DNA of 64,000 nucleotides. Origin: Hyphomicrobiales bacterium. Its GTDB lineage: Bacteria > Pseudomonadota > Alphaproteobacteria > Rhizobiales > Rhizobiaceae. Made by a program: the position numbers and the translations under genes. Below, in pieces: positions 44,290 through 53,765 of the stretch. The stretch is from the NCBI GenBank assembly GCA_900470155.1, contig UBZT01000004.1:186001-250000 (forward strand), given 5' to 3'. The notes below the pieces were generated by a model. The model was not told the origin of the DNA. It worked only from the letters and a program-made list of their open reading frames with translations, and did not search any database. Every line of letters begins with the position of its first letter. Positions within the stretch are counted from its first letter, which is position 1.

Positions 44290-46347
44290 ATGACATTCAA
44301 AGACAAGTCCAAGCGACCGGCGGGCAAGCCCTCTGATCGCGGCGCAAAGCCGCTTCCTCGCAAGCCGGCCGCCAAAACCGAAATCAACCCCGCACGCGCA
44401 GCCCGGTCCGATTCACCGGCCGGCGACGATGGGATGAAGCCCGAGCGCATTTCCAAGCTGCTCGCGCGCGTTGGCGTGGCCTCGCGCCGCGACATCGAGC
44501 GCATGATCATGGAAGGCCGGGTCAAGCTCAACGGCACCGTACTCGACACGCCCGTCGTCAACGTGACGCTGTCCGACAAGATCGAGGTCGATGACCAGCC
44601 GATCCGCGGCATCGAGCGCACAAGGCTCTGGCTCTACCACAAGCCGGCGGGCCTGGTGACCACCAATTCCGATCCGGAAGGTCGCTCGACCGTGTTCGAC
44701 AATCTGCCGGATGAGCTTCCGCGCGTCATGTCGATCGGCCGTCTCGACATCAATACCGAGGGCCTGCTGCTGCTCACCAATGACGGTGGCCTGGCGCGGG
44801 TTCTGGAACTGCCGACCACCGGCTGGCTGCGCCGCTACCGCGTCCGCGCCTTTGGCGAGGTCGATCAGCCGGCACTCGACAAGCTCAAGGAAGGCATGGC
44901 CGTCGATGGCGTGCTCTATGGTGCGATCGATGCAACGCTCGACCGCAAGCAGGGCCACAACGTCTGGATCACCATGGGCCTTCGCGAAGGCAAGAACCGC
45001 GAAATCAAGAACGTGCTCGGCGCGCTCGGTCTCGAGGTTAACCGCCTGATCCGCATTTCCTACGGCCCGTTCCAGCTCGGCGACCTGCCGGAAGGCGATG
45101 TCCAGGAAGTCCGCGGCCGCATGCTGCGTGACCAGCTGGGCCCGCGCCTGATCGAAGATGCCAAGGCGAATTTCGATGCGCCGATCTTCGCCCATGGCGG
45201 TGCCGTTGACGATGAAGACGAGGACGCTCCGGCAAAGGCCAAGCCCGCCAAGGCGGAATGGGCGCGCGAAGAGCGTCGCGAGGAACGTCCGGCCAAGCCG
45301 CGCTTCAGCGAGAAGCCCGGCGACAAGCGCGAACGTGCGCTCGATCGCCTGGATACCCGTCGCGACGACAGCCGCACCAAGCCGGCCGGCAAACGTGACG
45401 GCGAAAAGCGTGGCTTCGGTGCCCGTGATGAAGGCGGTCGTTTCGGTGACAAGCCGAAGCGTGCGCCGATGGCGCCAAAGAGCCGCACCGCCAATGTCTG
45501 GATGGCCCCTGGTGCCCGTCCGGTGGCCGAAAAGAAGGTAGCCGTTGAAGGCGAAGAGGCCAAGGCACCGCGCGCCCGCCGCGAAGGTCTACCGGAAAGC
45601 AAGCGTTACGGCCGTGGCAAGGATGGCAAGCCGACCAAGGGTTCGACACGCTTCAACCCGGACAGCAAGGGTCGCAATGATTTCGCCGACCGGGACACCG
45701 GCCCGCGCGTTGTGGTGAGCCGTGCCCGCGACGAGGAAGGCGACTGGATCCGCGCCGATGGCCCGGACACCAAGCCCGGTGGCCGTGATGGTGGCAGAGG
45801 CGGTGCCAGAGATGCTGCCAGGGATGGAGGTCGTGACGGCGACAAGCGCGGTGGCTTCGGCGACCGCGGCCCGCGTCGCGAAACCAGTGACCGGGGACCG
45901 CGCCGTGAGACAACGGATCGTGGCCCGCGCCGCGATTTCGCCGACCGCCCCGATCGTGGCGACCGTCCGGCCCGTACCGATCGTCCCCGTGGCGACAGTG
46001 CGCGCAGCGATGCGCCGCGTGGCGAACGTTTCGGCGCAGATCGCCCGCGCGGCGATCGCCCGGCCGGTGATCGTCCTCGCTCGGATCGTCCCAGTGATGA
46101 CCGGCCGCGCGGCGACAAGCCGTTCGGCGCAAAACCCTTCGGTGACAAGCCACGCGGTGCAAAACCGTTTGGCGACAAGCCCGCCGGAAAATCCTTCGGC
46201 GGCAAGCCGGGTGGCAAGCCCGCTGGCAAGTCGTTCGGCAAGCCCGGTGGACGTCCGGCAAGCACGCGGGCCGACGGCGGCCCGCGCGGCGCAGGCGGCA
46301 AGCCTTCCGGTGCCGGCCGCGGTGGCCCGCCGAAGGGCAAGAGGTAA
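44290..46347 (+). CDS. RluB-type 23S rRNA pseudouridine synthase with long charged tail
   Basis: This 685-residue protein has an N-terminal extension, an S4 RNA-binding domain (ERISKLLARVGVASRRDIE from about residue 53) and a RsuA/RluB catalytic domain with the active aspartate in GRLDINTEGLLLLTND. From about residue 290 to the end there is a 390-residue low-complexity tail rich in Gly, Arg, Asp, Lys and Pro, with repeating RGDRP/GDKP units. It probably modifies 23S rRNA position 2605 or a nearby uridine. The tail is likely disordered and RNA-binding. Because of its codons, long open frames appear on the opposite strand; these are not genes. Confidence 0.9.
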   Translation: MTFKDKSKRPAGKPSDRGAKPLPRKPAAKTEINPARAARSDSPAGDDGMKPERISKLLARVGVASRRDIERMIMEGRVKLNGTVLDTPVVNVTLSDKIEVDDQPIRGIERTRLWLYHKPAGLVTTNSDPEGRSTVFDNLPDELPRVMSIGRLDINTEGLLLLTNDGGLARVLELPTTGWLRRYRVRAFGEVDQPALDKLKEGMAVDGVLYGAIDATLDRKQGHNVWITMGLREGKNREIKNVLGALGLEVNRLIRISYGPFQLGDLPEGDVQEVRGRMLRDQLGPRLIEDAKANFDAPIFAHGGAVDDEDEDAPAKAKPAKAEWAREERREERPAKPRFSEKPGDKRERALDRLDTRRDDSRTKPAGKRDGEKRGFGARDEGGRFGDKPKRAPMAPKSRTANVWMAPGARPVAEKKVAVEGEEAKAPRARREGLPESKRYGRGKDGKPTKGSTRFNPDSKGRNDFADRDTGPRVVVSRARDEEGDWIRADGPDTKPGGRDGGRGGARDAARDGGRDGDKRGGFGDRGPRRETSDRGPRRETTDRGPRRDFADRPDRGDRPARTDRPRGDSARSDAPRGERFGADRPRGDRPAGDRPRSDRPSDDRPRGDKPFGAKPFGDKPRGAKPFGDKPAGKSFGGKPGGKPAGKSFGKPGGRPASTRADGGPRGAGGKPSGAGRGGPPKGKR

Positions 46348-46353
46348 GCCGGC

Positions 46354-46914
46354 ATGCGGGTTGTCGGTGGGGAATTCCGTGGCCGTGCTTTGGCCACGCC
46401 CAAGTCCAATGATATCCGGCCGACCATCGACCGGACGCGCGAGAGCCTGTTCAACATTCTCGCGCATGCCCATCCGGGACTTCTGGACGGAACACGCGTT
46501 CTGGATCTCTTTGCCGGCACGGGGGCTGTCGGCATCGAGGCCCTGTCGCGCGGCTGCAAGTCGGCGCTGTTTGTCGAAAACAGTGTCGAGGGTCGCAGCC
46601 TGCTGTGGGAAAACATCGACGCGTTCGGCCTGCACGGCCGCGCGCGGATCCTGCGCCGTGATGCGACGGATCTCGGGCCTTCCAACAACATAGAGCCGTT
46701 CGATCTGCTGTTTGCCGATCCGCCCTATGGCAAGGGTCTGGGCGAAAAGGCTATGCTCTCGGCCCACAAGGGTGGCTGGCTGGCACCCGGTGCGCTGGTC
46801 ATTCTCGAGGAGCGCGGCGATGTCCAGGTCACGGTCGACCCGGTTTTTGCCTTCACCGAGGAACGCACCTTCGGTGACACGAAAATGTACTTCTTTTCCT
46901 ATAGGCCTGCCTGA
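46354..46914 (+). CDS. rsmD: 16S rRNA (guanine966-N2)-methyltransferase RsmD
   Basis: This 186-residue class I methyltransferase starts MRVVGGEFRGRALATP. The SAM-binding loop is VLDLFAGTGAVGIEALSRG and the catalytic motif DPPY lies in LLFADPPYGKGLG. It methylates G966 of 16S rRNA. GAGGT lies upstream of the ATG. The gene begins 6 bp after the pseudouridine synthase, so the two rRNA-modification genes are in one operon. Confidence 0.95.
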   Translation: MRVVGGEFRGRALATPKSNDIRPTIDRTRESLFNILAHAHPGLLDGTRVLDLFAGTGAVGIEALSRGCKSALFVENSVEGRSLLWENIDAFGLHGRARILRRDATDLGPSNNIEPFDLLFADPPYGKGLGEKAMLSAHKGGWLAPGALVILEERGDVQVTVDPVFAFTEERTFGDTKMYFFSYRPA

Positions 46915-46937
46915 CGTCGATCACGAGAACAGGTGCC

Positions 46938-47816
46938 ATGGATATAATTGCTGAGACCCCGATCCCGTCCTCCGGCACCCATGTCCAGCCGACGATAGGT
47001 CTGGCGCTGGGTGCTGGCGGTGCCCGCGGCTTTGCCCATGTCCCCGTGCTGGAAGTCTTCGACGAACTCGGCCTGAAGCCGTCGATCATCGCCGGGTCCT
47101 CCATGGGAGCCCTGATCGGCGCGGCCTATGCGGCTGGCATGTGCGGCCGCGACATCCGCGACTATGCACTGCATCTGGCCGACAATCGTGCCCAGGTTCT
47201 GAACCGTCTCTGGGGCCTGCGCCCGGCCAGCATGCGCGATGCGCTCGGCGGCTTTCGCCTCGGCCAGTTCAACCTGCAGCGCGTTCTGCAAGCCTTCCTG
47301 CCACCAGAAATCCCGACGCATTTTACCGGCCTTGGCATTCCGCTGAAGGTGATGGCGACGGATTATTACGGCCAGTGCGAGCAGATCTGCGACCATGGCG
47401 ATCTCTATGAGGCGCTCGCCGCCTCGGCCGCCATTCCGGCTCTGTTTGCGCCGGTCACCATCAAGGGCCGGCTGATGATCGATGGCGGCATCTTCAATCC
47501 GGTGCCCTATGACCTTTTGATTGGCGAGGCCGATATCACCATCGGCGTTGATGTCGTCGGCGCGCCGGAAGGCGACGGCTCGCTGATGCCCAATCGCATC
47601 GACAGCCTCTTCGGTGCATCACAGTTGATGATGCAGTCGAACGTCGCGTTGAAGATGAAGATCTGCCAGCCCGACATCTACCTTCGGCCGGAGGTCAACT
47701 CTTTCCGCGTGCTCGATTTTCTCAAAGCCCGCCAAATCTTCGAAGCCTCGGAAGGCCTGAAGGACGGGCTCAAGCGCGAGATTTCAGCGCGCATGGAAGA
47801 CTTCGTCAGGCGCTGA
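46938..47816 (+). CDS. Patatin-like phospholipase family protein
   Basis: This 292-residue lipid hydrolase of the RssA/patatin family has the oxyanion-loop GAGGARGFAH, the nucleophile serine in GSSMG, and the catalytic aspartate in DGGIFNPVP, so the Ser-Asp dyad is complete. No signal peptide is evident, indicating a cytoplasmic or membrane-associated enzyme. It lies 23 bp behind rsmD in the same direction and may be part of that operon. The true lipid substrate is unknown. Confidence 0.9.
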   Translation: MDIIAETPIPSSGTHVQPTIGLALGAGGARGFAHVPVLEVFDELGLKPSIIAGSSMGALIGAAYAAGMCGRDIRDYALHLADNRAQVLNRLWGLRPASMRDALGGFRLGQFNLQRVLQAFLPPEIPTHFTGLGIPLKVMATDYYGQCEQICDHGDLYEALAASAAIPALFAPVTIKGRLMIDGGIFNPVPYDLLIGEADITIGVDVVGAPEGDGSLMPNRIDSLFGASQLMMQSNVALKMKICQPDIYLRPEVNSFRVLDFLKARQIFEASEGLKDGLKREISARMEDFVRR

Positions 47817-47855
47817 CCTAGGCTTTTGCCTCAGGCTTCGGATGCTGTCTGCGCC

Positions 47856-49664
47856 CTAGCTGTGCGGAGCGGCCTCTTCTCCGACCATCGGCGCGACGGG
47901 GCGCTTCGGCTTGACCAGCGGTTCCGGCTTGACCGGCCGGTTGTGCAACATGTCTCGTCCTGCCTGGATGCCTTCCTGTGCCTGGATCCGCAGGCGCTCC
48001 TCGTCGCGGCGGCGGATGTCCTCGCCGATGTCATAGGCCTCGTCTTCCGAGACGCCGAGACCTTCCAGCGTCCGGCGCCCGAACAGCAGGCCGGATTCCA
48101 GCGTTTCGCGCAGCTCGTATTCGACGTCGCGGGCACGAAGCGACAGGCTGTGGATGCGGTCATAGGACCGCACATAGAGCCGGACATCGGGATATTCGGC
48201 GCGGATCAGGTCGACGATCGCATCGGTCACTTCTTTTTTCTGCGTGCAGACCGCGACAATCTTGGCTTTCTCGATGCCGGCGGCGCGCAGCACGTCGAGC
48301 CTTTTGCCATCGCCGAAATAGATGCGGAAACCGAATTGCGCCGCCTGGCGCACGCGATCGGCACTGTCGTCGATGGTCGTCACGTCGCGGCCGCTGGCCA
48401 GCAGAATCTGGGCGGCGATCTGGCCGAAACGGGAGAAGCCGATCATCAGCACATCGGCGCCGGCACCCTCGAAATCCTCTTCCATCTCTTCGCGTTCGCC
48501 GCTGTCCTCGGAGACGAGCCTCCTGGCCACAAGGGTTGCCAAGGGGGTGAGCGCCATCGACAGCGTCACGATCGAGATCAGCAATGAGGATGTGGCGCCT
48601 GTCAGGATGCCGCTGGCGGCTGCCGTGGTGAACAGCACGAAGCCGAATTCGCCACCCTGCGGCAAAAGCATGGCGATCCGGATGGCATCGTTGTGCGGCG
48701 ATCCGGCGATCCGGCAGATGCTGTAAAGCACCGCCGCCTTCACCATCATCAGCACCGGCACGGCGAGCGTGATCAGCAGCAGGTTGTCGACGATCACCTG
48801 GATGTCCATCGACAGTCCGACGGCCATGAAGAACAGCGCCAGCAGCAAGCCGCGAAACGGCTCGATATCGGCTTCCAGCTCGTGGCGGTAGGAGGATTCG
48901 GCCAGCATCACGCCGGCGAGAAAGGCACCCATCGCCATGGAGAGACCACTGACCTGCATCAGATAGGCGGAGCCGAGCACGACAAACAGCGCTGCCGCGA
49001 TCATCACTTCGCGCGCACCCGTTCTTGCAATCACCTGGAACAACGGGGTTAGAAGATAGCGCCCGGCCAGGATCATGGCGACGACCGCACCGACCGCCAT
49101 GGCGATTTCGGTAAAGGCGGAGGAGCCCTGTTCGCCACCATTGCCGTCGAGGATCGATATCATCGCCAGAAGCGGCACGATGGCGAGGTCCTGGAACAGC
49201 AGGATCGAGAACGAGCGCTGCCCGTAGCGGCTGTTCAATTCACCATTGTCATTGAGGATCTGCAGGGCAAATGCTGTCGATGACAGTGCAAGGCCGAAAC
49301 CCGCGACCACGGCGGCGCGCCAGTCGAGCAGTCCCGTGAGCAGGATTGTCCCGGTCATGGCAAGGCCGGTCAGGATGACCTGTGCCGCCCCCAGTCCGAA
49401 AATGTCACGACGCATGTGCCAGAGCCGGCTGGGTTTGAGCTCGAGCCCGATGACGAACAGCAGCAGGACGACGCCAAGCTCCGCCACGGCCAGAATATCG
49501 CCCGATCCGGCGATCATGTGCAGCACGGGTCCGATCACCACGCCGGCGGCGAGATAACCGAGAACCGTCCCCAGTCCCAGTTTTCGAAACAGCGGGGCGG
49601 CGACAACCGCGCCGCCGAGCAGCAGCAGTGGTTGGGTGAAAAGGGCTTCGGTTGCGGTGGACAA
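47856..49664 (-). CDS. Kef-type potassium/proton antiporter (CPA2)
   Basis: This 602-residue protein is made of a cation/proton exchanger domain with about 12 membrane segments (to around residue 385) and a cytosolic RCK/TrkA-N domain from about residue 400, with DVLMIGFSRFGQIAAQIL as its Rossmann loop. The layout equals KefB/KefC, potassium efflux systems gated by glutathione adducts in enterobacteria. The C-terminal 70 residues are charged. A TTG at 49664 with AAGGAGA a few bases upstream is preferred; an in-frame ATG at 49685 is less well placed. It is divergent from tldE. Confidence 0.9.
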   Translation of the reverse strand: MSTATEALFTQPLLLLGGAVVAAPLFRKLGLGTVLGYLAAGVVIGPVLHMIAGSGDILAVAELGVVLLLFVIGLELKPSRLWHMRRDIFGLGAAQVILTGLAMTGTILLTGLLDWRAAVVAGFGLALSSTAFALQILNDNGELNSRYGQRSFSILLFQDLAIVPLLAMISILDGNGGEQGSSAFTEIAMAVGAVVAMILAGRYLLTPLFQVIARTGAREVMIAAALFVVLGSAYLMQVSGLSMAMGAFLAGVMLAESSYRHELEADIEPFRGLLLALFFMAVGLSMDIQVIVDNLLLITLAVPVLMMVKAAVLYSICRIAGSPHNDAIRIAMLLPQGGEFGFVLFTTAAASGILTGATSSLLISIVTLSMALTPLATLVARRLVSEDSGEREEMEEDFEGAGADVLMIGFSRFGQIAAQILLASGRDVTTIDDSADRVRQAAQFGFRIYFGDGKRLDVLRAAGIEKAKIVAVCTQKKEVTDAIVDLIRAEYPDVRLYVRSYDRIHSLSLRARDVEYELRETLESGLLFGRRTLEGLGVSEDEAYDIGEDIRRRDEERLRIQAQEGIQAGRDMLHNRPVKPEPLVKPKRPVAPMVGEEAAPHS

Positions 49665-49772
49665 ACGCGGTCTCCTTGGCAGCATGCCGGGCTCGTGAAC
49701 GGGAAAAGCCCGAACCGCCCTTGATGCCCTCTGGAATGCACAATAAATGGAGCGGGAAGGAAAGGCCAAGCC

Positions 49773-51119
49773 ATGCCCAATGAAATTGATTCCGTCAATC
49801 TTCTCCAACGCGCCGAACAGCTCGTCGATCTGGCCCGCAAGGCTGGAGCGGACCGCGCCGATGCGGTTGTCGTGCGATCCCGATCCAAGGGGGTCAGCGT
49901 CCGCATGGGCAAGGTTGAATCGACCGAAGCCTCCGAGAGCGATGATTTCTCCTTGCGTGTTTTCATCGGCAACCAGGTCGCCAGCGTTTCCGCCAATCCC
50001 GGCTTCGACCTGACGGCGCTTGCCGAACGTGCGGTTGCCATGGCCAGGGTTTCGCCGGAAGATCCCTATGCCGGGCTCGCCGATGAGCAGGATCTGGCCC
50101 GCAATATCGCCGATCTGGAGCTTTACGATCCGACGGAAGTCTCCAGCGACAGCCTGCGCGAAAGTGCGCTCGCCATGGAAGAGGCCGCCCGCAGCGTCAA
50201 TGGCGTCAGCAATTCGCTCGGCGCCGGCGCCTCTGCCGGCATGGGTGGCCTGGTTCTGGTCACCTCGCATGGGTTCTCCGGCAGTTATGCCGCCTCGCGT
50301 TTTTCCCGTTCCGTCGGCGTCATTGCCGGCGAGGGGACCAAGATGGAGCGCGACCACGATTTCGACAGCCGCCTCTATTACGCCGATCTTGATGACGCGG
50401 AAGTGATCGGACGACGCGCCGCAGAACGGGCGATCAAGCGGCTCAACCCGCGCCAGGTCCCGACCGCCTCCAATCTGACCGTCATATTCGACCCGCGTGT
50501 TGCGCGCGGCTTCGTCGGCACGATCGCCGGCGCCATCAACGGCGCATCCGTTGCCCGCAAGACCTCGTTCCTGCGCGACAAGATGGGCCAGCCGGTTCTG
50601 AAGGCCGGTCTCAACGTCACCGACGACCCGTTGAAGGTTCGCGGATCGTCCTCGCGCCCCTTCGATGGCGAAGGCGTCAGTGGCGAACGCCTGACGATGA
50701 TCGAGGACGGTGTGTTAAAGCACTGGTTCCTGTCGTCGTCGGCGGCCCGCGAACTGGGCCTGCGCACCAATGGCCGCGGTGCTCGTGGCGGCACGGCCGT
50801 TTCGCCCTCGTCGACCAATCTGGCGCTGGAGCCGGGCGACATCTCGCCCGAAGACCTGATCCGCACTGTCGGCACCGGCCTCTATATCACCGACATGATC
50901 GGCCAGGGTGTCGACATGATCACCGGCGAGTATAGCCGCGGTGCTTCGGGCTTCTGGATCGAGAACGGCGAACTGACCTATCCGGTGTCCGAGGTCACAA
51001 TAGCATCGAACCTCAAGGACATGTTCATGCGCGTCACCCCTGCCGATGACATCGATCGCAAGTTCGGTGTCGCGGCTCCCACGCTTGCAATCGAGGGCAT
51101 GACCCTTGCCGGGCTCTGA
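49773..51119 (+). CDS. pmbA: Metalloprotease-like protein TldE/PmbA
   Basis: This 448-residue member of the TldD/PmbA family is the subunit without the zinc HExxxH motif of TldD. Landmarks are RADAVVVRSRSKGVSVRMG, KMERDHDFDSRLYYADLDDAEVIG and the C-terminal GASGFWIENGELTYPVSEVT. With TldD it degrades or matures small peptides such as microcins and CcdA. tldD is not in the window. The 3' end overlaps the start of the next gene by 14 bases. Confidence 0.92.
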   Translation: MPNEIDSVNLLQRAEQLVDLARKAGADRADAVVVRSRSKGVSVRMGKVESTEASESDDFSLRVFIGNQVASVSANPGFDLTALAERAVAMARVSPEDPYAGLADEQDLARNIADLELYDPTEVSSDSLRESALAMEEAARSVNGVSNSLGAGASAGMGGLVLVTSHGFSGSYAASRFSRSVGVIAGEGTKMERDHDFDSRLYYADLDDAEVIGRRAAERAIKRLNPRQVPTASNLTVIFDPRVARGFVGTIAGAINGASVARKTSFLRDKMGQPVLKAGLNVTDDPLKVRGSSSRPFDGEGVSGERLTMIEDGVLKHWFLSSSAARELGLRTNGRGARGGTAVSPSSTNLALEPGDISPEDLIRTVGTGLYITDMIGQGVDMITGEYSRGASGFWIENGELTYPVSEVTIASNLKDMFMRVTPADDIDRKFGVAAPTLAIEGMTLAGL

Positions 51120-51948
51120 CGGCAGAGAAGCGCCATCTTCCGCGGCTTTGGGCGACTTCGACTGGCAGGCCGATCTGGAACTGATCACGGCAGCCGCGCG
51201 CGAGGCAGGCCGTGTGGCGCTGTCCTTCTTTGGCCAGTCTCCGGAAGTCTGGTGGAAGAACGAGGGCCAGTCGCCGGTCAGTGCTGCCGACTACGCCGCC
51301 AATCTTTCGCTCGAGACCGTGTTGCGCGAGGCCCGCCCGACCTATGGCTGGCTGTCGGAGGAGACCGATGATGATCCGTCGCGCCTCGGTCGCGAGACAC
51401 TGTTTGTCATCGATCCGATCGATGGCACCCGCGCCTTCATCGCCGGCAAGGACACCTGGTGCGTCAGCGTGGCCGTCGTCCACAGGGGGCGACCGGTCGC
51501 CGGCATTCTGGTGGCGCCGGCGCTTGACGAGGAGTTTACGGCCATGCTCGGTGGTCCGGCCTATCGCAATGGTGCGGTGATCCGGGTGTCGGCAACCGAA
51601 AGCGCCGGACCTTTGAAGGTTGCCTGCGCCCAGGACATGATTGTCGGTTTTGATCCGGCAATCCGCAAACGCATCGAACGGGTCGAGCATGTTCCGTCGC
51701 TGGCGTATCGGCTGGCGCTGGTGGCCGACGGCCGGATCGACGCGACGCTGGTCAAGCGCAATTCGCATGACTGGGATCTCGCCGCTGCCGATTTGATCCT
51801 CTCATGCGCCGGCGGCAGCCTCACCGATCTGTCGGGTGCGCCGCTGATGTATAACCGGCAGGATGTTACGCATCCCGTTCTGGTGGCTGCCTCCAGTCAG
51901 GTCTTGCCGGAGTTGTTGGGAAGTCTTACCCCAATTGCCCGGAGTTGA
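51106..51948 (+). CDS. Inositol monophosphatase family protein (CysQ-like)
   Basis: This 280-residue phosphatase has the family's metal-binding motifs: GWLSEETDDD (glutamate loop), FVIDPIDGTRAF and the C-terminal HDWDLAAADLILSCAGG. Closest relatives are 3'(2'),5'-bisphosphate nucleotidases (CysQ) and inositol monophosphatases; the exact substrate is unclear. The start is probably a TTG at 51106 inside the tldE end (14-base overlap) with GAGGG upstream. A 25-residue polar N-terminal extension precedes the conserved part. Confidence 0.87.
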   Translation: MPGSDGREAPSSAALGDFDWQADLELITAAAREAGRVALSFFGQSPEVWWKNEGQSPVSAADYAANLSLETVLREARPTYGWLSEETDDDPSRLGRETLFVIDPIDGTRAFIAGKDTWCVSVAVVHRGRPVAGILVAPALDEEFTAMLGGPAYRNGAVIRVSATESAGPLKVACAQDMIVGFDPAIRKRIERVEHVPSLAYRLALVADGRIDATLVKRNSHDWDLAAADLILSCAGGSLTDLSGAPLMYNRQDVTHPVLVAASSQVLPELLGSLTPIARS

Positions 51949-52011
51949 CCTTTCAAATGAAATCGCGCAGATGAAATGTCTGCAGAAATTCTATGGGATG
52001 AAACGAAAAAA

Positions 52012-52245
52012 ATGACAGAGTCCAGCGACAAGAAGCAGCTTCTCCATCTCGTTTTTGGCGGTGAGTTGTCGAACCTCGAACAGGTTCAGTTTCGGGATCT
52101 GAATGAACTCGATATCGTCGGCATCTTTCCCGACTATGCCAGCGCTCTTGTGGCCTGGAAATCCAAGGCGCAGTCGACCGTCGACAACGCGCATATGCGT
52201 TACTTCATTGTTCATATGCACCGTCTTTTGAATCCGACGGAATAA
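52012..52245 (+). CDS. DUF4170 family protein
   Basis: This 77-residue alphaproteobacterial protein of unknown function contains LLHLVFGGELSNLEQVQFRD and VGIFPDYASALVAWKSKAQ, then MRYFIVHMHRLLNP. It is a small alpha/beta domain, usually encoded immediately before waaA, as here. The ATG at 52012 gives the family's length; an earlier ATG at 51976 is possible. The ribosome site is weak. A role with Kdo-lipid A synthesis is suggested by context alone. Confidence 0.82.
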   Translation: MTESSDKKQLLHLVFGGELSNLEQVQFRDLNELDIVGIFPDYASALVAWKSKAQSTVDNAHMRYFIVHMHRLLNPTE

Positions 52246-52411
52246 GCGGGTTTCAGCGCAGCTGATTGCGCTCCCAGCCGTCACTGCTGTGTTCGATCCG
52301 CGTTGAGGGTCACGTTTTAAACTCAGTCTTTGTGCATCTGTTGCTTTTTGCATGGCCCACTTTTTGAAAGGGCATATTGGCATTGTCGATGAAGATGAGC
52401 AGGTTTGGTCC

Positions 52412-53737
52412 ATGGCGCTAAGCGACGGTTTGGCAAAGATCGCTGTCGCCTCCTACGGCTGGTTGGGGCTGGTTGCCTATCCGCTGTCGCGGCCTTTGCT
52501 TGCCTATCGCGCAGCCAAGGGCAAGGAAGACCGCGCGCGCCGCAACGAGCGTTTCGGTTACGCCAGTCTGGAGCGTCCGGCAGGCCCTATGGTGTGGATC
52601 CATGCCGCAAGTGTCGGCGAGACGGTCGCAGTGGTCCCCCTGATGCGCGAGCTGCGCCGTCGCGATGTGCATGTGTTGCTGACGACCGGCACGGTGACAT
52701 CGGCGGAAGTCGCCCGCAATCGCTTGGGCGATACCGTGCTGCATCAATATGTTCCGCTCGATCTTCTGCCGGCCGTGCGCCGTTTTCTCGACTACTGGCA
52801 GCCGGATGTGGCAATTGGCGTCGAATCCGAAATCTGGCCGGCAACGCTGACAGAACTGCACCGCCGCCAGATTCCGCAGATCCTCGTCAACGCCCGCATG
52901 TCCGATCGCTCGATTGACCGATGGCTGCGTTACAAGTCGGTCGCCGAAGCCCTGTTTGGCAAGCTCGCGCTGGTCATTGCGCAATCGGATGTCGATGCCG
53001 AGCGGTTCCGTGACCTTGGTGCTTGGCCGGTCGGGATTTCCGGCAATATCAAGGTCGACAGTGATGCCCCGCCTTGCGACGAGGCAGTGCTGGCGCGGTA
53101 TATGCAGCAGATCGGCACCCGCAAGACCTGGGCTGCCATCTCGACATTCGAGGGCGAGGAAAAGATCGCCGCCATGGTGCATCGTGCGCTGAAGGCGCAC
53201 ACCGGCCTTCTGTCGATCATCGTGCCCCGCCATCCCGAACGCTCCGATGAAATCGAGGCGATGCTGGTGGAAAAAGGTCTGAAGGTCGCCCGCCGCACCC
53301 GCGGTGACGTGATCACGCCGGACACGGATGTCTTCCTCGGCGATACGATCGGGGAAATGGGCCTCTATCTGCGCATGACCGATATAGCCTTCGTCGGCCG
53401 CTCCCTGTCTGCCGATGGTGGCCAGAACCCGCTGGAGCCTGCCATGCTTGGCTGCGCGGTGCTCTCGGGACCCCAGGTCAGCAATTTCCGCGAAAGTTAT
53501 CAGCGCCTGGTGCGCAATGGCTCCGCCCGCATCGTCCGCGACGCCGAAATGCTGGCCAAGGCCGTGCATTTCCTGATGAGCAATGATCTCGCCCGCACCA
53601 AGATGATGGAAGCCGGCACCGAGAGCATGCAGGAAATGCGCGGTGCCCTGACGGCAACGCTGAAGGCGCTGGAGCCCTATATCAGCCCGCTTTCGGTCAA
53701 GGCCAAGCTTGAGCCGCGCACTGCCAGCCAGAGCTGA
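52412..53737 (+). CDS. waaA: 3-deoxy-D-manno-octulosonic acid (Kdo) transferase
   Basis: This 441-residue inner-membrane glycosyltransferase attaches Kdo residues from CMP-Kdo to lipid A precursor. The N-terminal membrane anchor is followed by VWIHAASVGETVAVVP with the catalytic glutamate, then IGVESEIWPATL and the CMP-Kdo site GGQNPLEPAMLG. The ATG at 52412 follows GAGCAGG. It starts an operon-like run with a HAD gene and lpxK, the next lipid A steps. Confidence 0.93.
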   Translation: MALSDGLAKIAVASYGWLGLVAYPLSRPLLAYRAAKGKEDRARRNERFGYASLERPAGPMVWIHAASVGETVAVVPLMRELRRRDVHVLLTTGTVTSAEVARNRLGDTVLHQYVPLDLLPAVRRFLDYWQPDVAIGVESEIWPATLTELHRRQIPQILVNARMSDRSIDRWLRYKSVAEALFGKLALVIAQSDVDAERFRDLGAWPVGISGNIKVDSDAPPCDEAVLARYMQQIGTRKTWAAISTFEGEEKIAAMVHRALKAHTGLLSIIVPRHPERSDEIEAMLVEKGLKVARRTRGDVITPDTDVFLGDTIGEMGLYLRMTDIAFVGRSLSADGGQNPLEPAMLGCAVLSGPQVSNFRESYQRLVRNGSARIVRDAEMLAKAVHFLMSNDLARTKMMEAGTESMQEMRGALTATLKALEPYISPLSVKAKLEPRTASQS

Positions 53738-53765
53738 TCGACGACTTGCCTCAAGGGATGCCGAC

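Noticed and set aside
45589..46767. Long open frames on the minus strand, 392 and 361 codons
   Set aside because: These mirror the repetitive Gly/Arg/Asp codons of the pseudouridine synthase tail. The translations are Arg/Pro- or Thr/Ala-rich without domains.
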